Notes: generated by a model not told the origin, from the letters alone. Shown: positions 8,189 through 17,627, counted from the stretch's first letter. The stretch is DNA of 64,000 bases from Planctomycetota bacterium (GCA_016714045.1 JADJNY010000015.1:248001-312000); one strand, 5' to 3'. A program made the numbers and translations.

Positions 8189-8503
8189 GGGTCCTGGCTC
8201 GTCCCGCCTGCGATCGGCGCGCGCGAATTCCGCACGGTGGATCCGAGCGATCGCGACGCGGCGAAACGGGTGAGCATCCTATCGTCGCGGAGTGCTCGGA
8301 GCTGAGGACCGGGTTTCGCGCGACACCGCAGAGGAGTGCACGAGCCCGGCCCGCGCTCCATCCGCGGGAATCGCGTCCGCCGCACAGCTCCGCGGTGAAG
8401 CGGACGCGCGCGTTGGTCGATCGAACCTCGAAGGTCTGCCCGCCACGCCTCTCCCGGCCCGAGATCACGTCCCGACGACCACGCGGGCCACCGTTTGACC
8501 GCG

Positions 8504-8670
8504 GATCGAAGCCGTGTTCGAGCCCAAGTGCCCCACAGAACGTCCGCGCATCGAAGCCGGGTTCGAGCCACGCGCGCCACCGAACGTCCTGCGCATCGAA
8601 GCCGGGTTCGAGCCCACGCGCGCCCCCGCGCACGCCGGCGGATCGAGGCTGGGTTCGAGCCCACGCGCCT
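8504..8670. repeat. Degenerate about 45-bp tandem repeat, four copies
   Basis: Core ATCGAAGCCGGGTTCGAGCC recurs with the A at about 8505, 8550, 8595 and 8642 (spacing 45, 45, 47 bp). Each core contains the inverted pair TCGAA...TTCGA. The array is the only structure seen in the 734-bp gap 8189-8922 between the LOG gene and a small zinc-ribbon gene; no coding region was supported there. Confidence 0.75.
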
Positions 8671-8922
8671 CACCCGGCCCGCTTCCCCGAAACACCCCGC
8701 TCGCCGCGTGCGATCGCTCCCGCACGCCCCCTGAGCGCTTCTCCACCACTTCGCACGTCCGAGTCGCGCTCCCGCACGACGCAGCCCGCGCTCTCCGCAA
8801 CTCGGGCGCGTCGGCCCCCGACGACGACCGCCCGGCACGTGTCCTGCACGTGCACGACTCGAACGCACTTCACGCGCAACCGCGCGATCGCAGCTGGGTT
8901 TCTGCTGCACGCGCTCGCGCGA

Positions 8923-9207
8923 TCACTCCTCCGGCTCGTCCTTGTGCTTCTCGGTTGCCTTCTTGAACAGCTCGTCGAAACGGTCCTTCTTGCCGCGCTC
9001 GTATTCGAGCGCGCTCTCCAGCTTGTCCAGCCCCGAGCGGCTGCGCTCCTGGATCTTCTCCTGCGCCGCGGTCCAGCGATCGCGGGCGTCGGCCGCGCCC
9101 GATTGGTCTTCCTTGCGGACGCTCTTGAGCACCTGCGACGTGCGGACGTCGACGACGAGACGGGTCGAGCAGCAGGGGCAGGTCACTTCGATCTCGCGAG
9201 AACTCAC
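8923..9207 (-). CDS. Small putative zinc-binding protein with helical tail
   Basis: 94 residues from GTG 9207, supported by GGAGG seven bases upstream. The N-terminus 'VTCPCCSTRLVVDVRTSQVL' has the CxCC knuckle of short zinc-ribbon proteins, but no second Cys pair is present, so metal binding would need a dimer or partner. The remainder is a highly charged, probably coiled-coil helix ('ARDRWTAAQEKIQERSRSGL' onward, ending 'HKDEPEE'). No signal peptide. Divergent from a 38-residue membrane peptide gene. Function unknown. Confidence 0.75.
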   Translation of the reverse strand: MSSREIEVTCPCCSTRLVVDVRTSQVLKSVRKEDQSGAADARDRWTAAQEKIQERSRSGLDKLESALEYERGKKDRFDELFKKATEKHKDEPEE

Positions 9208-9336
9208 GGTTTGTCCTCCACTCGGGGCTGGCTCGGGTCACGTCTCCGTGTCGCGCCCGGACCCGCATTCTACGCCCGCAGCCTCGCGCACCCAGGTGCC
9301 GGGCGCGAGCGTGACCCGTCGAAGCAGGAGCGCTAA

Positions 9337-9453
9337 ATGAGCACCGAAACCATGTGGAGACCCCGCAATCACGAGCGGCCGCAGCGTGTGCTCGGCCTCC
9401 TGCTCTGGGCGGGGCTCGTGTTCGTCCTCTACGCCTTCGGCCGGCACGGATGA
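9337..9453 (+). CDS. 38-residue single-pass membrane peptide
   Basis: ATG 9337 is preceded by AGGAG at 9326-9330 (six-base spacer), and the frame ends with TGA at 9451-9453. The product begins 'MSTETMWRPRNHERPQR' and then has one hydrophobic helix 'VLGLLLWAGLVFVLYAFG' ending in RHG. Basic residues before the helix suggest N-in orientation. It lies in a 420-bp stretch that otherwise lacks genes, so it is easily missed. The strong ribosome site and clean membrane segment are the support. Function unknown. Confidence 0.6.
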   Translation: MSTETMWRPRNHERPQRVLGLLLWAGLVFVLYAFGRHG

Positions 9454-9627
9454 CCCCGCAGATGCCTTCCCCGAACGCGAACGAAGCGCTCGGAACGCTC
9501 CCAGGGCGCGCTCTTCGCTCCTGACAGCTCGCCGGACGACGCGGGAACGGACACGCGCCGCTCCAGCCTCCCGGACCGCGACGCGTCGCCGTCGCACGAG
9601 CCCCGCGGCATGGCGTAGAGTCTCGCC

Positions 9628-10257
9628 ATGCACCCTCACTCCACTTCGTCCCGCGGTCCCCTCACCGCGTGCTCCCTGCTCTTGGCGCTCGTCGTCGGCG
9701 CGTGCAGCGACTCGAACGCGCCGCAGCGCGTGACAGCACCCGGCAACGCGTCCGGGGCCGCAAAGGACACGCTCCTCCCCGAAGCGCGCGCGCAAGGTGG
9801 CGAGTTCCGCTTCACGACGCCCGCGGGTTGGGTCGTCGAGGCGCCGGCGCAGTTTCGCAAGCTCCAGTTCCAACTCCCCCGCGTCGACGACGACCAGGAC
9901 GACGCGCAGGTCTGGGTGACCGACTTCGGCGGCGGCACGCGCGAGCAGAACGCGGAGCGCTGGATCGGCGAGTTCGACCAGCCCGACGGCAAGCCGAGCG
10001 CCGAGGTCGCGAAGCAGAGCACGCGCAAGGTCGGCAAACTCGACGTGTTCGAGGTCGACGTCTCCGGGACGTGCACGGCCAAGATGGCGCCGGGGTCGCC
10101 GTCGACGATGCAGAAGGAGAACTGGCGCCAGATCGCGGTGATCCTCGAGGGTGGCTCGAAGCCGTGGTACGTCAAGCTCCGCGGTCCCGTCGCCACCGTG
10201 ACGCGCTGGGAGGCGAGCTTCCGCGCGTTCGTCGACTCCGCCGTGGTCGCGCCCTGA
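9628..10257 (+). CDS. Lipoprotein of unknown function
   Basis: 209 residues. 'ACSLLLALVVGAC' is the signal peptide and lipobox (VGAC), so the protein is likely lipid-anchored in the envelope. The mature part has a beta-rich domain beginning 'GGEFRFTTPAGWVVEAPAQF', reminiscent of PsbP-like or other 'x-P-x-GW' stress-type domains, and containing 'KVGKLDVFEVDVSGT'. No catalytic motif seen. It converges on the amidohydrolase pair with a 102-bp gap that is GC-rich and free of features. Confidence 0.7.
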   Translation: MHPHSTSSRGPLTACSLLLALVVGACSDSNAPQRVTAPGNASGAAKDTLLPEARAQGGEFRFTTPAGWVVEAPAQFRKLQFQLPRVDDDQDDAQVWVTDFGGGTREQNAERWIGEFDQPDGKPSAEVAKQSTRKVGKLDVFEVDVSGTCTAKMAPGSPSTMQKENWRQIAVILEGGSKPWYVKLRGPVATVTRWEASFRAFVDSAVVAP

Positions 10258-10359
10258 GCGCGCGGCGCGCGCGCATCGATTCCCCACGACGACGCGCGCG
10301 CTGAGCGCGGGCCGAACGCCGGAGCTGCAACGCAACGAAGGCGGACGGTCCTCCGCCGA

Positions 10360-13308
10360 TCACCGCTTCGATGCCGCCTGCAGGCGCTCGAGTCGCTCCC
10401 TGTACTTGTCGTGGAGCTCCGACTGTCGGTTGACGAGCGGCACGAGGCGTCCGTCGACGTAGAGCTGCTCGACGCGCGATCGGATCTCGAGCAGGTCGCC
10501 GTCCGTCACGACGAGGTCGGCGATCTTGCCGACGGCGAGGCTGCCGAGCTCCTTCTCGATCCCGAGCACGCGCGCCGGGTAGTACGTCACCGCGCGCAGC
10601 GCTTCCTCGTGCGGGAGACCGTACGCGCACGCCATCGCGGCGTGGAAGGCCAGGTTGCGCGCGTTCTCGGGGTCGTCGCTCATGATCGCGAACGGCACAC
10701 CCGCGCGAGCGAGCACCGCAGCGTTCGCGAACGCAGCGTCGTAGGGGTCGTAACGCGAACCCGGCAGGTCGAGCACCGGCCCGACGACGACGGGCACGCG
10801 CGAGCGAGCGAGCTCCTCGGCGACCTTCCACCCTTCGCGCGCGCCGACGATCACCGCGGCGAGCTCTTGTTCGCGCGCGAAGCGCAGTGCGAAGAGGATC
10901 GTCTGCGCGTTGTCGGCGTAGAGCGCCACCTTCTTCTCGCCGCGGGCGTAGGGCGCGAGCGCCTCGAGATGCGCGTCGTGGCGCGGCCGAGCGCCGTCGT
11001 CGCGCGCTTCGATACGGCGCCGCGCGTAGTCGCGGGCGGCCTCGAAGGTCTTCTCGAGCTCCTTGACCTCTTCCGTCTTCTCCTTCTTCTTCGCTTCGTT
11101 CGGCGTGGCGGGGAAGCGCACGTGGAGCATGTCGCGGTCGACCGTCAGCATCTCCTCCCACGTGTCGCCGGCGAGGCGCACGATCGCCGACTGACCGCGG
11201 ATCGGCCCGCCCGACTGCGGCGCGGTCTGCACGCGCGTGATCCCGTTCACACGCGTCACCCCGATGTGCGCCGAATCGGCGTTGATGGAGGCCGTCGTGC
11301 GCACGTCGGGCTGGCTGCCGCCCGACTCGCCCTGGTCGTCGGTCGCGGGGACGCTGCCGATCTCGTACAGGCCGAGGTTCGTCGCGAACGAGACCATGCC
11401 CGGCCACACGTGCTTCCCCGTCGCGTCGACGACGCGCGCGCCCGCGGGGAGCGCGACGTCCGCGGACGCACCGAGCGCCACGATGCGCCCGCCGCGCACG
11501 ACGATCGTGCCGCGCTCGACGTCCGGACTCGTGATCGGGTGCAGCGTGGCGCCGACGAGCGCGAGCAGGTCGCCCGTCTCGGGCGGGACGCTCGACGGCG
11601 AGGCGGCTTCCGTGAGCGCGGGCACCTGCGGCGGCCGCGACTCCAGCCCGAACGCGTCCTTGCGTTCGAACTCGACCTCGCCGTCGACCATCGTCCACAG
11701 GACGCGCGAGAGGGAGCTCAGCGGATCGCCGCTCAGGAGCACGAGATCGGCGTCCTTGCCCGCCTCGATCGAGCCGATGCGCTCGGCGATGCCGAGCTGG
11801 CGCGCCGGGTTCAACGTCACGAGCGCCAGCGCGCGCACCGGGTCGAGCCCCGCGTAGCGCACCGACTTCGCCGCTTCGCCGTACAGGCGGCGCATCATCT
11901 CCGCGGAGTCGGAGTTGAGCGAGCTCGACACGCCCGCGCGGTCCATCAGTGCGGCGTTCTGCGGGATCGCGTCGTACGCCTCGATCTTGTAGGCCCACCA
12001 GTCGCCGAACGTGGAGCCGGCGACCTTCGCCTCGGCCATTTCGTACGCGACCTTGTAGCCCTCGAGCACGTGCTGCAGCGTCGCGATCTGGAACCCGAAC
12101 TCCTGCGAGGCGCGCAGGAGCATCAGGATCTCGTCCGCGCGGTAGCAGTGCGAGTGCACGAGCACCTCGCCGCGCAGGATCCCGGCGAGGACGTCGAGGC
12201 GGACGTCCTTGCGCGGCGGCTCCGGGTCCTCGCCGCGTTGCTTCGCGGCCGAGTACGCGTTCCATTCGCGCTGGTACTCTCGCGCGCGCTCGAACGCGCG
12301 GTAGAAGACGGCCTCGACGCCGAGGCGCGACGCGGGGAAGCGCTCGCCACGGGAAGATCCGTTCGAGCGCTTGGGGTTCTCCCCCAGCGCGAACTTGATG
12401 CCCGCGGGACCGCCGGGGAAGCGCAGCTCGTCGGCCTTGCGCCTGAACTTCAGCTTGAGCACTTCGTCGCGCCCGCCGATCGCGTTGGCGGATCCGTGGA
12501 GGATGCGCGCGGTCGTGACGCCGCCCGCGAGCGCGCGGTAGATCGACGGGTCGTCGGCGTCGATCACGTCCTCGATGCTCACCTCCGCGCTGATCGACAC
12601 GGTGCCCTCGTTCACGTCGCCGTCGACGGCGATGTGCGAGTGGCAGTCGACGACGCCCGGAGCGAGGTGCTTCCCCGTCCCATCGACCTCGAGCACGCCC
12701 GCCGGCGCTTCGACCTTGCCGACGGCCGCGATCTTGCCGTCGCGCACCCACACGTCGCCGACGAAGGCGGGCTTCGTCGCGGTGTGGATCGTCACGTTGC
12801 GCACGACGCAGTTGCCGCGCGTCACGAGCGCCGGCTTGCGGTCGGCGTCGATCTCGGTCGCGTGATCCCCGCCGCGAGCGCGCGGCATCGCGATGGACGC
12901 GACGGCCAGGACGGCGAGCGCGCTCCAGCACGACGCGCGGCGCACGATCGGACGCCGCGCCGGAGCAGTGTCCTGCGGACGGACGGCCTCGAGCCGTGCG
13001 CGCAGACCGCGTGGGCTCGCCGCGAACGACGCTCGCGGGAGCGCTCGACCCGCAACGCGCTCGCACCCGGGTCCTGCTTCCTGCGTGGAATCCGCGTTCG
13101 GAACGAGGTCGAGCATGGCCGCGTCGGGGGTGAGTTCGAGCGCCAGTGCGTCGGGAGCCAACTCGAGCATGGCGACGTCGGGGGCGAGGTCGCGCGCGGC
13201 CGCGTCGGGAGCCAAATCGAGCATGGCCGAAGTCGGAGCGAGGTCGAGCATGGTTCGTCGGTGGTCCGAATGGGCCTGGATCCAAGCGTGGAGGCGGAGG
13301 TCGCTCAC
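10360..13308 (-). CDS. Double-domain amidohydrolase-family protein with 9-residue N-terminal repeats
   Basis: 982 residues. GTG 13308 overlaps the TGA of the upstream gene as GTGA and has GGGAGG seven bases before it, so the unusual N-terminus is probably translated. Residues 20-73 are six 9-residue repeats (consensus MLDLAPDAA). A hydrophobic segment follows at about 128-143 (signal or anchor). The first amidohydrolase domain (about 165-560) has 'GVVDCHSHI' (HxH at 223-225) and 'VLVHSHCYRA', as in imidazolonepropionase-like enzymes. The second domain (about 565-982) has the flanking beta elements ('VVDATGKHVWPGMV') but 'SFATN' where HxH is expected, so it is probably non-catalytic. Reaction unknown; likely a secreted or periplasmic hydrolase of cyclic amides or dipeptides. 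Translationally coupled to a second family member. Confidence 0.8.
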   Translation of the reverse strand: MSDLRLHAWIQAHSDHRRTMLDLAPTSAMLDLAPDAAARDLAPDVAMLELAPDALALELTPDAAMLDLVPNADSTQEAGPGCERVAGRALPRASFAASPRGLRARLEAVRPQDTAPARRPIVRRASCWSALAVLAVASIAMPRARGGDHATEIDADRKPALVTRGNCVVRNVTIHTATKPAFVGDVWVRDGKIAAVGKVEAPAGVLEVDGTGKHLAPGVVDCHSHIAVDGDVNEGTVSISAEVSIEDVIDADDPSIYRALAGGVTTARILHGSANAIGGRDEVLKLKFRRKADELRFPGGPAGIKFALGENPKRSNGSSRGERFPASRLGVEAVFYRAFERAREYQREWNAYSAAKQRGEDPEPPRKDVRLDVLAGILRGEVLVHSHCYRADEILMLLRASQEFGFQIATLQHVLEGYKVAYEMAEAKVAGSTFGDWWAYKIEAYDAIPQNAALMDRAGVSSSLNSDSAEMMRRLYGEAAKSVRYAGLDPVRALALVTLNPARQLGIAERIGSIEAGKDADLVLLSGDPLSSLSRVLWTMVDGEVEFERKDAFGLESRPPQVPALTEAASPSSVPPETGDLLALVGATLHPITSPDVERGTIVVRGGRIVALGASADVALPAGARVVDATGKHVWPGMVSFATNLGLYEIGSVPATDDQGESGGSQPDVRTTASINADSAHIGVTRVNGITRVQTAPQSGGPIRGQSAIVRLAGDTWEEMLTVDRDMLHVRFPATPNEAKKKEKTEEVKELEKTFEAARDYARRRIEARDDGARPRHDAHLEALAPYARGEKKVALYADNAQTILFALRFAREQELAAVIVGAREGWKVAEELARSRVPVVVGPVLDLPGSRYDPYDAAFANAAVLARAGVPFAIMSDDPENARNLAFHAAMACAYGLPHEEALRAVTYYPARVLGIEKELGSLAVGKIADLVVTDGDLLEIRSRVEQLYVDGRLVPLVNRQSELHDKYRERLERLQAASKR
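13090..13251. repeat. 27-bp in-frame tandem repeat, six copies
   Basis: Six 27-bp units encode MLDLAPTSA, MLDLAPDAA, ARDLAPDVA, MLELAPDAL, ALELTPDAA and MLDLVPNAD, placed before the hydrophobic segment of the amidohydrolase. The alternating Leu/Asp/Pro pattern is low complexity with no known family match from memory. Confidence 0.85.
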
Positions 13309-15416
13309 AGCCCACCTCCCTTGCGCGGCTCATGGTGGGCGTGGTCGTCGAAGTCCTCGAGCCCATCGCCCTCTTCGTGGAGCTTCTCGGGCGCCCGCGC
13401 GGCCTTGAACGTGCTCGTGGTCTCGCCGCCGGACCACTTCCACGTCGTGTTGCCCTCGAGCGAGGCGCCTTCGAGCTCGCCTTCGATCGTGACCTCGGAT
13501 TCGAACGTCCCGACCTTCACGCGGCCCGTGAGACGCACCTTGCGCCCTGCGACGCGTCCCTGCACGTCGCCCTGCAGATCCGAGTCGTCGAACGGACTCT
13601 TGAAGCGCAGCACGCCCTTCGTCGCGCCGTCCCGCGCCATCTCGAGCGTCGCCGCGGCCGGCTTCACGTTCGCGTCGTCGAACGTCAGCGTCCACCTCCC
13701 CGAAAGGTCGACGCCTTCGTCGGGCTTGCCCTTGAGCTCGTTCGAGTCGAGCTCGAACTCGTAGGACACGCCTTCGACGAAGAGCCAGGCGAGGCGCGCT
13801 TCCTTGTTCGACAGCGGGTGCTCGCTCCACAACCCGAAGCTCGCGTCCGCGCCGCGCTCGATGCGCCCGAGCGAGGCACCGACACCGCACAGTTCGGAAA
13901 CGCTGGTCGTGAGCGCGCGCTGCGCGACGTCACGCGGGAGCCCGTTCTCGACGAGCGTGCGCACACGGCCGAGCAGGTCCTTGGGCGAGTCCTTCCCGCT
14001 GCCGAAGACGAACACGACGCTGGCTTCGTGCAGACGGAGCGCGCAGTCGCGCTTCTCGACCCAGAGCCGCCGCTTCTCTTCCTTCACGCGCAGCGGTTCG
14101 TCGTAGATCCAGCGCTTCGTCTCGTCGGCTTCGTCTCCGGTCTTCGACGGCGCGGGCTTCGCGCCCGCGGGCGCGGTCTCACTCGCGGGCTTGCTGTCCT
14201 GCGTTCCCGCAGGTGCAACGACCGCCACGGGCTTCGCTTCCGAAGCACCGGCCGGTGCAGCACCCTCCGCGAGCTTCGTTTCCGGAGCCTTGGCCGGCGC
14301 AGAGCTCACCGCGGGCTTGACCTCCGGAGTGCCGGCCGAAAGCGAGCTCGCCGCGGGATCGGAGCCGGGCGTCGAGGCTGCGATTGCGCCGGCTTTCACG
14401 GTGTCAGCGGACTTCGGTTCCTTGGCGTCGTCGCCGGGCTTCTTGCCTTCCTTCGCGGGCTTGTCCTTCTTCGCGTGCGGATCCTCGACCTCCTCACCCC
14501 ACTGGAGCGTGAGGACCACCGGGATCTTCCGCGCGGCGAGGAGCTCGGCGCGGCGCCACGCTTCGCGGCCGCCGCTGATCGCGATCGACAGGCCGAACTC
14601 GTCGGCGAGCTTCACCCACCGCTCGATGTCCGAGGCGGTCTCCGCCTCGCAGACGAGCATCGACTTGCGGTCGAGGAGCGCCGTCGCGGCTGCGAGCTCC
14701 GCGTCGTACGGCGGGCGTCGGCCCGGCTTGCCTGCGGACGCGCGCGCGTCGAGCTCGCGCACCCACCGTGCGTCGAGCAGGAACTGCCGCAGCTGCGCGA
14801 TCGAACCCATCAACGTGCCCGGGTAACCGGGGCCCGTGCAGTCGAAGCCACCGTGCGCGAAGACGAACGGCTTCCGCACGCGGTCTCGCACGGCGGCGTG
14901 ACGCGACGTCATGAGCGCGCTCGTGCCCGACAAGAGCTCGCCATGCGGCGCCGCGAGCCAGGCGCCGAAGCCGCTCTCGCGATAGCGCTTGTCCGCCTCG
15001 AGGTCGAGCTCGAGCGCGTCCGCGGCGCGGAAGGTGGCGAGGATGCCCTTGCGGTTCGCATCGCGCATGTCGACGAGCACGTCCGCGTTCGTCGGAGGCG
15101 GCAGATCGCGCGCGGGGTTGGGTTTCGGCATCTGGAAACCGGCGAACGAGTACGCGTCGAGGAACGCGGGCACCGCGAGAGCGCCGTTCGCATCGACGAC
15201 GCGCGCACCCGCAGGAACTTCGCCGCCCTCGGCTTGGAGGCTCTCGATGCGTCCGTCGCGCAGCACGAGCATCGACTTCGGCGCGTCCTTCGCGTCGGAG
15301 AGCCGGACGTTGCGCACGACGTGCAGCTCGGGGCGACTGGGGGCCTGCGCGGCCAGCGCGGCGGGCGTGGGGCCGAGCGTGAAGAACGCGACGGCGATCA
15401 GGGTGCGAAATCGCAT
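13305..15416 (-). CDS. Amidohydrolase-like secreted protein lacking HxH metal motif
   Basis: 703 residues from ATG 15416, chosen because it begins a clean signal peptide ('MRFRTLIAVAFFTLG', cleaved near 'ALAAQA'). Residues 30-95 form the beta-sandwich of amidohydrolases ('VVRNVRLSDAKD', 'MLVLRDGRIESLQAEGG'), and the fold continues with 'LAVPAFLDAYSFAGF', where active members have a G-x-x-D-x-H-x-H motif. Here the histidines are missing. A long Ala/Lys/Pro/Glu-rich linker (about 330-440) splits the barrel region from a C-terminal beta domain ('LSGRWTLTFDD' onward) and a His/Glu tail 'DDHAHHEPRKGGGL'. It overlaps the next amidohydrolase gene by GTGA; the two may form a heteromeric complex in which this one is structural. 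Confidence 0.75.
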   Translation of the reverse strand: MRFRTLIAVAFFTLGPTPAALAAQAPSRPELHVVRNVRLSDAKDAPKSMLVLRDGRIESLQAEGGEVPAGARVVDANGALAVPAFLDAYSFAGFQMPKPNPARDLPPPTNADVLVDMRDANRKGILATFRAADALELDLEADKRYRESGFGAWLAAPHGELLSGTSALMTSRHAAVRDRVRKPFVFAHGGFDCTGPGYPGTLMGSIAQLRQFLLDARWVRELDARASAGKPGRRPPYDAELAAATALLDRKSMLVCEAETASDIERWVKLADEFGLSIAISGGREAWRRAELLAARKIPVVLTLQWGEEVEDPHAKKDKPAKEGKKPGDDAKEPKSADTVKAGAIAASTPGSDPAASSLSAGTPEVKPAVSSAPAKAPETKLAEGAAPAGASEAKPVAVVAPAGTQDSKPASETAPAGAKPAPSKTGDEADETKRWIYDEPLRVKEEKRRLWVEKRDCALRLHEASVVFVFGSGKDSPKDLLGRVRTLVENGLPRDVAQRALTTSVSELCGVGASLGRIERGADASFGLWSEHPLSNKEARLAWLFVEGVSYEFELDSNELKGKPDEGVDLSGRWTLTFDDANVKPAAATLEMARDGATKGVLRFKSPFDDSDLQGDVQGRVAGRKVRLTGRVKVGTFESEVTIEGELEGASLEGNTTWKWSGGETTSTFKAARAPEKLHEEGDGLEDFDDHAHHEPRKGGGL

Positions 15417-15668
15417 GCGCGCATGATGGCGCGGGGGTGGTGAGCGCACCAGGGACACGCGGCGTGGGTGATGCGTGCAAACCAAGCGGTGCGACTGGGT
15501 GTCGGTCGGGACGCCGTTGCCAGGTGGGACGATGCAGGGGGAAGAGGCGCATCAGAACACAGCGGCGGCTTCGCATTCCGAAGCCCGCAGAGGCCCGGGT
15601 CGGAGGACCAGCCCAGGCTTGCGCGGGGTTCGAAGGGCTCTCAGCAACGAGCGCGCGGCACGGCGGTC

Positions 15669-15769
15669 CTGCGCGCGCAGCGCGAGGGCTCGCTCGGCAT
15701 CGACCGGTCTGCTTGGGGCCTGCGCGCGCAGCGCGAGGGCTCGCTCGGCATCGACCGGTCTGCTTGGGG
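15669..15769. repeat. 51-bp direct repeat, two near-exact copies
   Basis: Copies at 15669-15719 and 15720-15769 share the core GAGGGCTCGCTCGGCATCGA and are almost identical. They lie in the 416-bp gap (15417-15832) between the amidohydrolase start and the radical SAM stop. No gene was supported in that gap. Confidence 0.85.
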
Positions 15770-15832
15770 GATGGGTGCGGGCGCCGAGCGGCTCGAGGGT
15801 GCGGGGTAGCGCGGCGGGGTTGGGGGCGGCGT

Positions 15833-16711
15833 TCAGAGCCCGCGCATCCACTCGGGTGTGAAGCGCGCGCGGCCGGGGTGCGCCAGGACCTCGTCGAGGC
15901 CGGCGAGCATGCGTGCCTTGTCCTTGGGCAGGCTGCCGCCGATCGCGAGGTAGTTGCTCGCGTGGTTCGAGCGGAAAATCGATCCATCGAGCTCGAGCCC
16001 GGCCAGGAACTCGCGCAGCTCGCGGGCGAGCTCGAGCGGGTCGAGGTCGTCCACCTCGCCGCGCTGCGCCTGCTCGAAGAGCGGCGTGTCCTCGACCGGG
16101 GTCATGACCAGCGTGCTGACGAACCGCGGCTGGATCGCGTTCACGACGCGCGCGGAGGCTCGAGCGTGCTCCAGCGAGAGCGCGCGTCCGCCTGCTCCGA
16201 GCAGGATCATCGTCGACAGCTTCACGCCGGCCTCGCTCGCCTTGTTCGCGACGCGGGTCATCTCCGCGGAGTCCACGCCCTTCTCTAGGCGCGTGAGCAC
16301 GTCGTCGTGGCCGCTCTCGATGCCGAGGTAGTAGAGGACGAGCCCTGCGTCGCGCAGCGAGCGCATCTCGTCGACGGTGCGCACCTGCAGCGCCTGCGGC
16401 GACGCGTAGCAACTGACCCGCTGCAGGTCCGCGAACCCGGCTCGAAGGCGTTCGAGGATCGCGTGCAGATACGCGGGCTTCGCGATCAGCGCGTCGCCGT
16501 CGGCGAGGAACACCTTCCGCACGCCCGGAGCGTTGCGCGCAGCCCACGCGATCTCGGCGTCGAGTTCCTCGAGCTTGCGCACGCGAAAGCGCTTCTCGCG
16601 GTACATCGCGCAGAACGTGCAGCGGTTGTAGCTGCACCCGATCGTCGCCTGTAGGATCAGACTCTCGGCTTCGGACGGGGGCCGGTACAGCTTGCCTTCG
16701 TAGCGGATCAC
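15833..16711 (-). CDS. Radical SAM protein
   Basis: 292 residues from GTG 16711, which gives 'IRYEGKLYRPPSEAESLI', the typical start of this family; an in-frame extension to 16840 overlaps the divergent pseudouridine synthase gene and looks non-coding. The radical SAM cluster motif is 'CSYNRCTFC' (CX3CX2C) near residue 27, followed by 'FLADGDALI' (the GGE-like SAM strand) and 'YYLGIESGHDDVL' (the 'GxIES' strand). It has no SPASM or B12 domain. Related proteins are annotated as radical SAM or Elp3-like domain proteins without a confirmed substrate. Head-to-head with the RluA-type gene (37-bp gap). Confidence 0.88.
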   Translation of the reverse strand: MIRYEGKLYRPPSEAESLILQATIGCSYNRCTFCAMYREKRFRVRKLEELDAEIAWAARNAPGVRKVFLADGDALIAKPAYLHAILERLRAGFADLQRVSCYASPQALQVRTVDEMRSLRDAGLVLYYLGIESGHDDVLTRLEKGVDSAEMTRVANKASEAGVKLSTMILLGAGGRALSLEHARASARVVNAIQPRFVSTLVMTPVEDTPLFEQAQRGEVDDLDPLELARELREFLAGLELDGSIFRSNHASNYLAIGGSLPKDKARMLAGLDEVLAHPGRARFTPEWMRGL

Positions 16712-16748
16712 CTCGTCGATTCTACGGACCCCGTCGACTCCCCGCAGC

Positions 16749-17435
16749 GTGCGCGAACCGATCCCGATCCTGTACGAGGACGAAGCAGTCGTCGTCGTGA
16801 GCAAGCCGCCGGGCCTCTTGAGCGTGCGCGGATCGGACACGGACGAGCGCGCGCTCCCCGACGTCCTCGCCGAACAGGGGCTGCGCGTCCTGCCGGTGCA
16901 CCGCCTCGATCGCGACGTCAGCGGCGCCGTGCTCTTCGCGCGTGACGCCGCGGCGCGCGATGCGCTCGAGGAGCTCTTCCGCGAGCGAGCGCTGAAGAAG
17001 ACGTACTGGGCGCTCGCGCAAGGTCGCGTGCGCCCCGCTCAGGGCACGTGGGGCTTCCCGATCCTCGAGGAAGGCGGCTTCGCGCGCGTGTCGGCGCAGG
17101 GGAAGCGCTCGACGACGCGCTTCACCACCCTGCGCTCCTTCGCGACGACGACCGAGCTCGAGATCGACCTCGTCACCGGTCGCTACAACCAGATCCGGCT
17201 GCACGCCGCGCACGCGGGCTTCCCGCTCGTCGGCGAGCGCAAGTACGCGCGCGGGAAGGACTCGCCCGTCCGCTTTCGCAGCCGGCGCGTCGCGCTCCAT
17301 GCGTGGAAGCTCGCGTTCGTCTCGCCCGGGACCCGACGCGCCGTCCAGGTCGAAGCGCCGCTCCACGCCGATCTCGTCGAGTTCCTCGGCCAGGTGAACT
17401 CCGCGGACGGCGGCGCGCGACACGACTCGCGGTGA
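16749..17435 (+). CDS. RluA-family pseudouridine synthase
   Basis: Isomerises uridine to pseudouridine in rRNA or tRNA; cytosolic. The 228-residue protein starts at GTG 16749 with 'ILYEDEAVVVVSKPPGLLS', the standard first strand. The catalytic motif 'HRLDRDVSG' (Asp) is near residue 55, 'KTYWALAQG' is the second family motif and 'TGRYNQIRLHAAHAGFPLVG' contains the conserved R-x-H-Q-I-R-like segment (here YNQIRLH). There is no N-terminal S4 domain, so it resembles RluA/RluC-like short forms. Which base it modifies cannot be told. Confidence 0.9.
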   Translation: MREPIPILYEDEAVVVVSKPPGLLSVRGSDTDERALPDVLAEQGLRVLPVHRLDRDVSGAVLFARDAAARDALEELFRERALKKTYWALAQGRVRPAQGTWGFPILEEGGFARVSAQGKRSTTRFTTLRSFATTTELEIDLVTGRYNQIRLHAAHAGFPLVGERKYARGKDSPVRFRSRRVALHAWKLAFVSPGTRRAVQVEAPLHADLVEFLGQVNSADGGARHDSR

Positions 17436-17627
17436 GGGCAGGGGCGAGCGAGCGGCTCGGGCGGAGCGCGAGACCACGCGGCCGAATGCGCTCGCCGCGC
17501 GTGGGCGACACCGCCCGTAGGATTCACGCGCGGCCAAGGTGCGTGCGAGCGAGGAGCTGGTCCGCGGCTCCCTCGTGCTAGACTCCCCCGTCTCGCGCCG
17601 CATCGGCGCACGGCCCCAACGCACGTC

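Noticed and set aside
15833..16840. Radical SAM start at 16840
   Set aside because: The added 43 residues lie anti-sense to the pseudouridine synthase start. GTG 16711 matches the usual family start.
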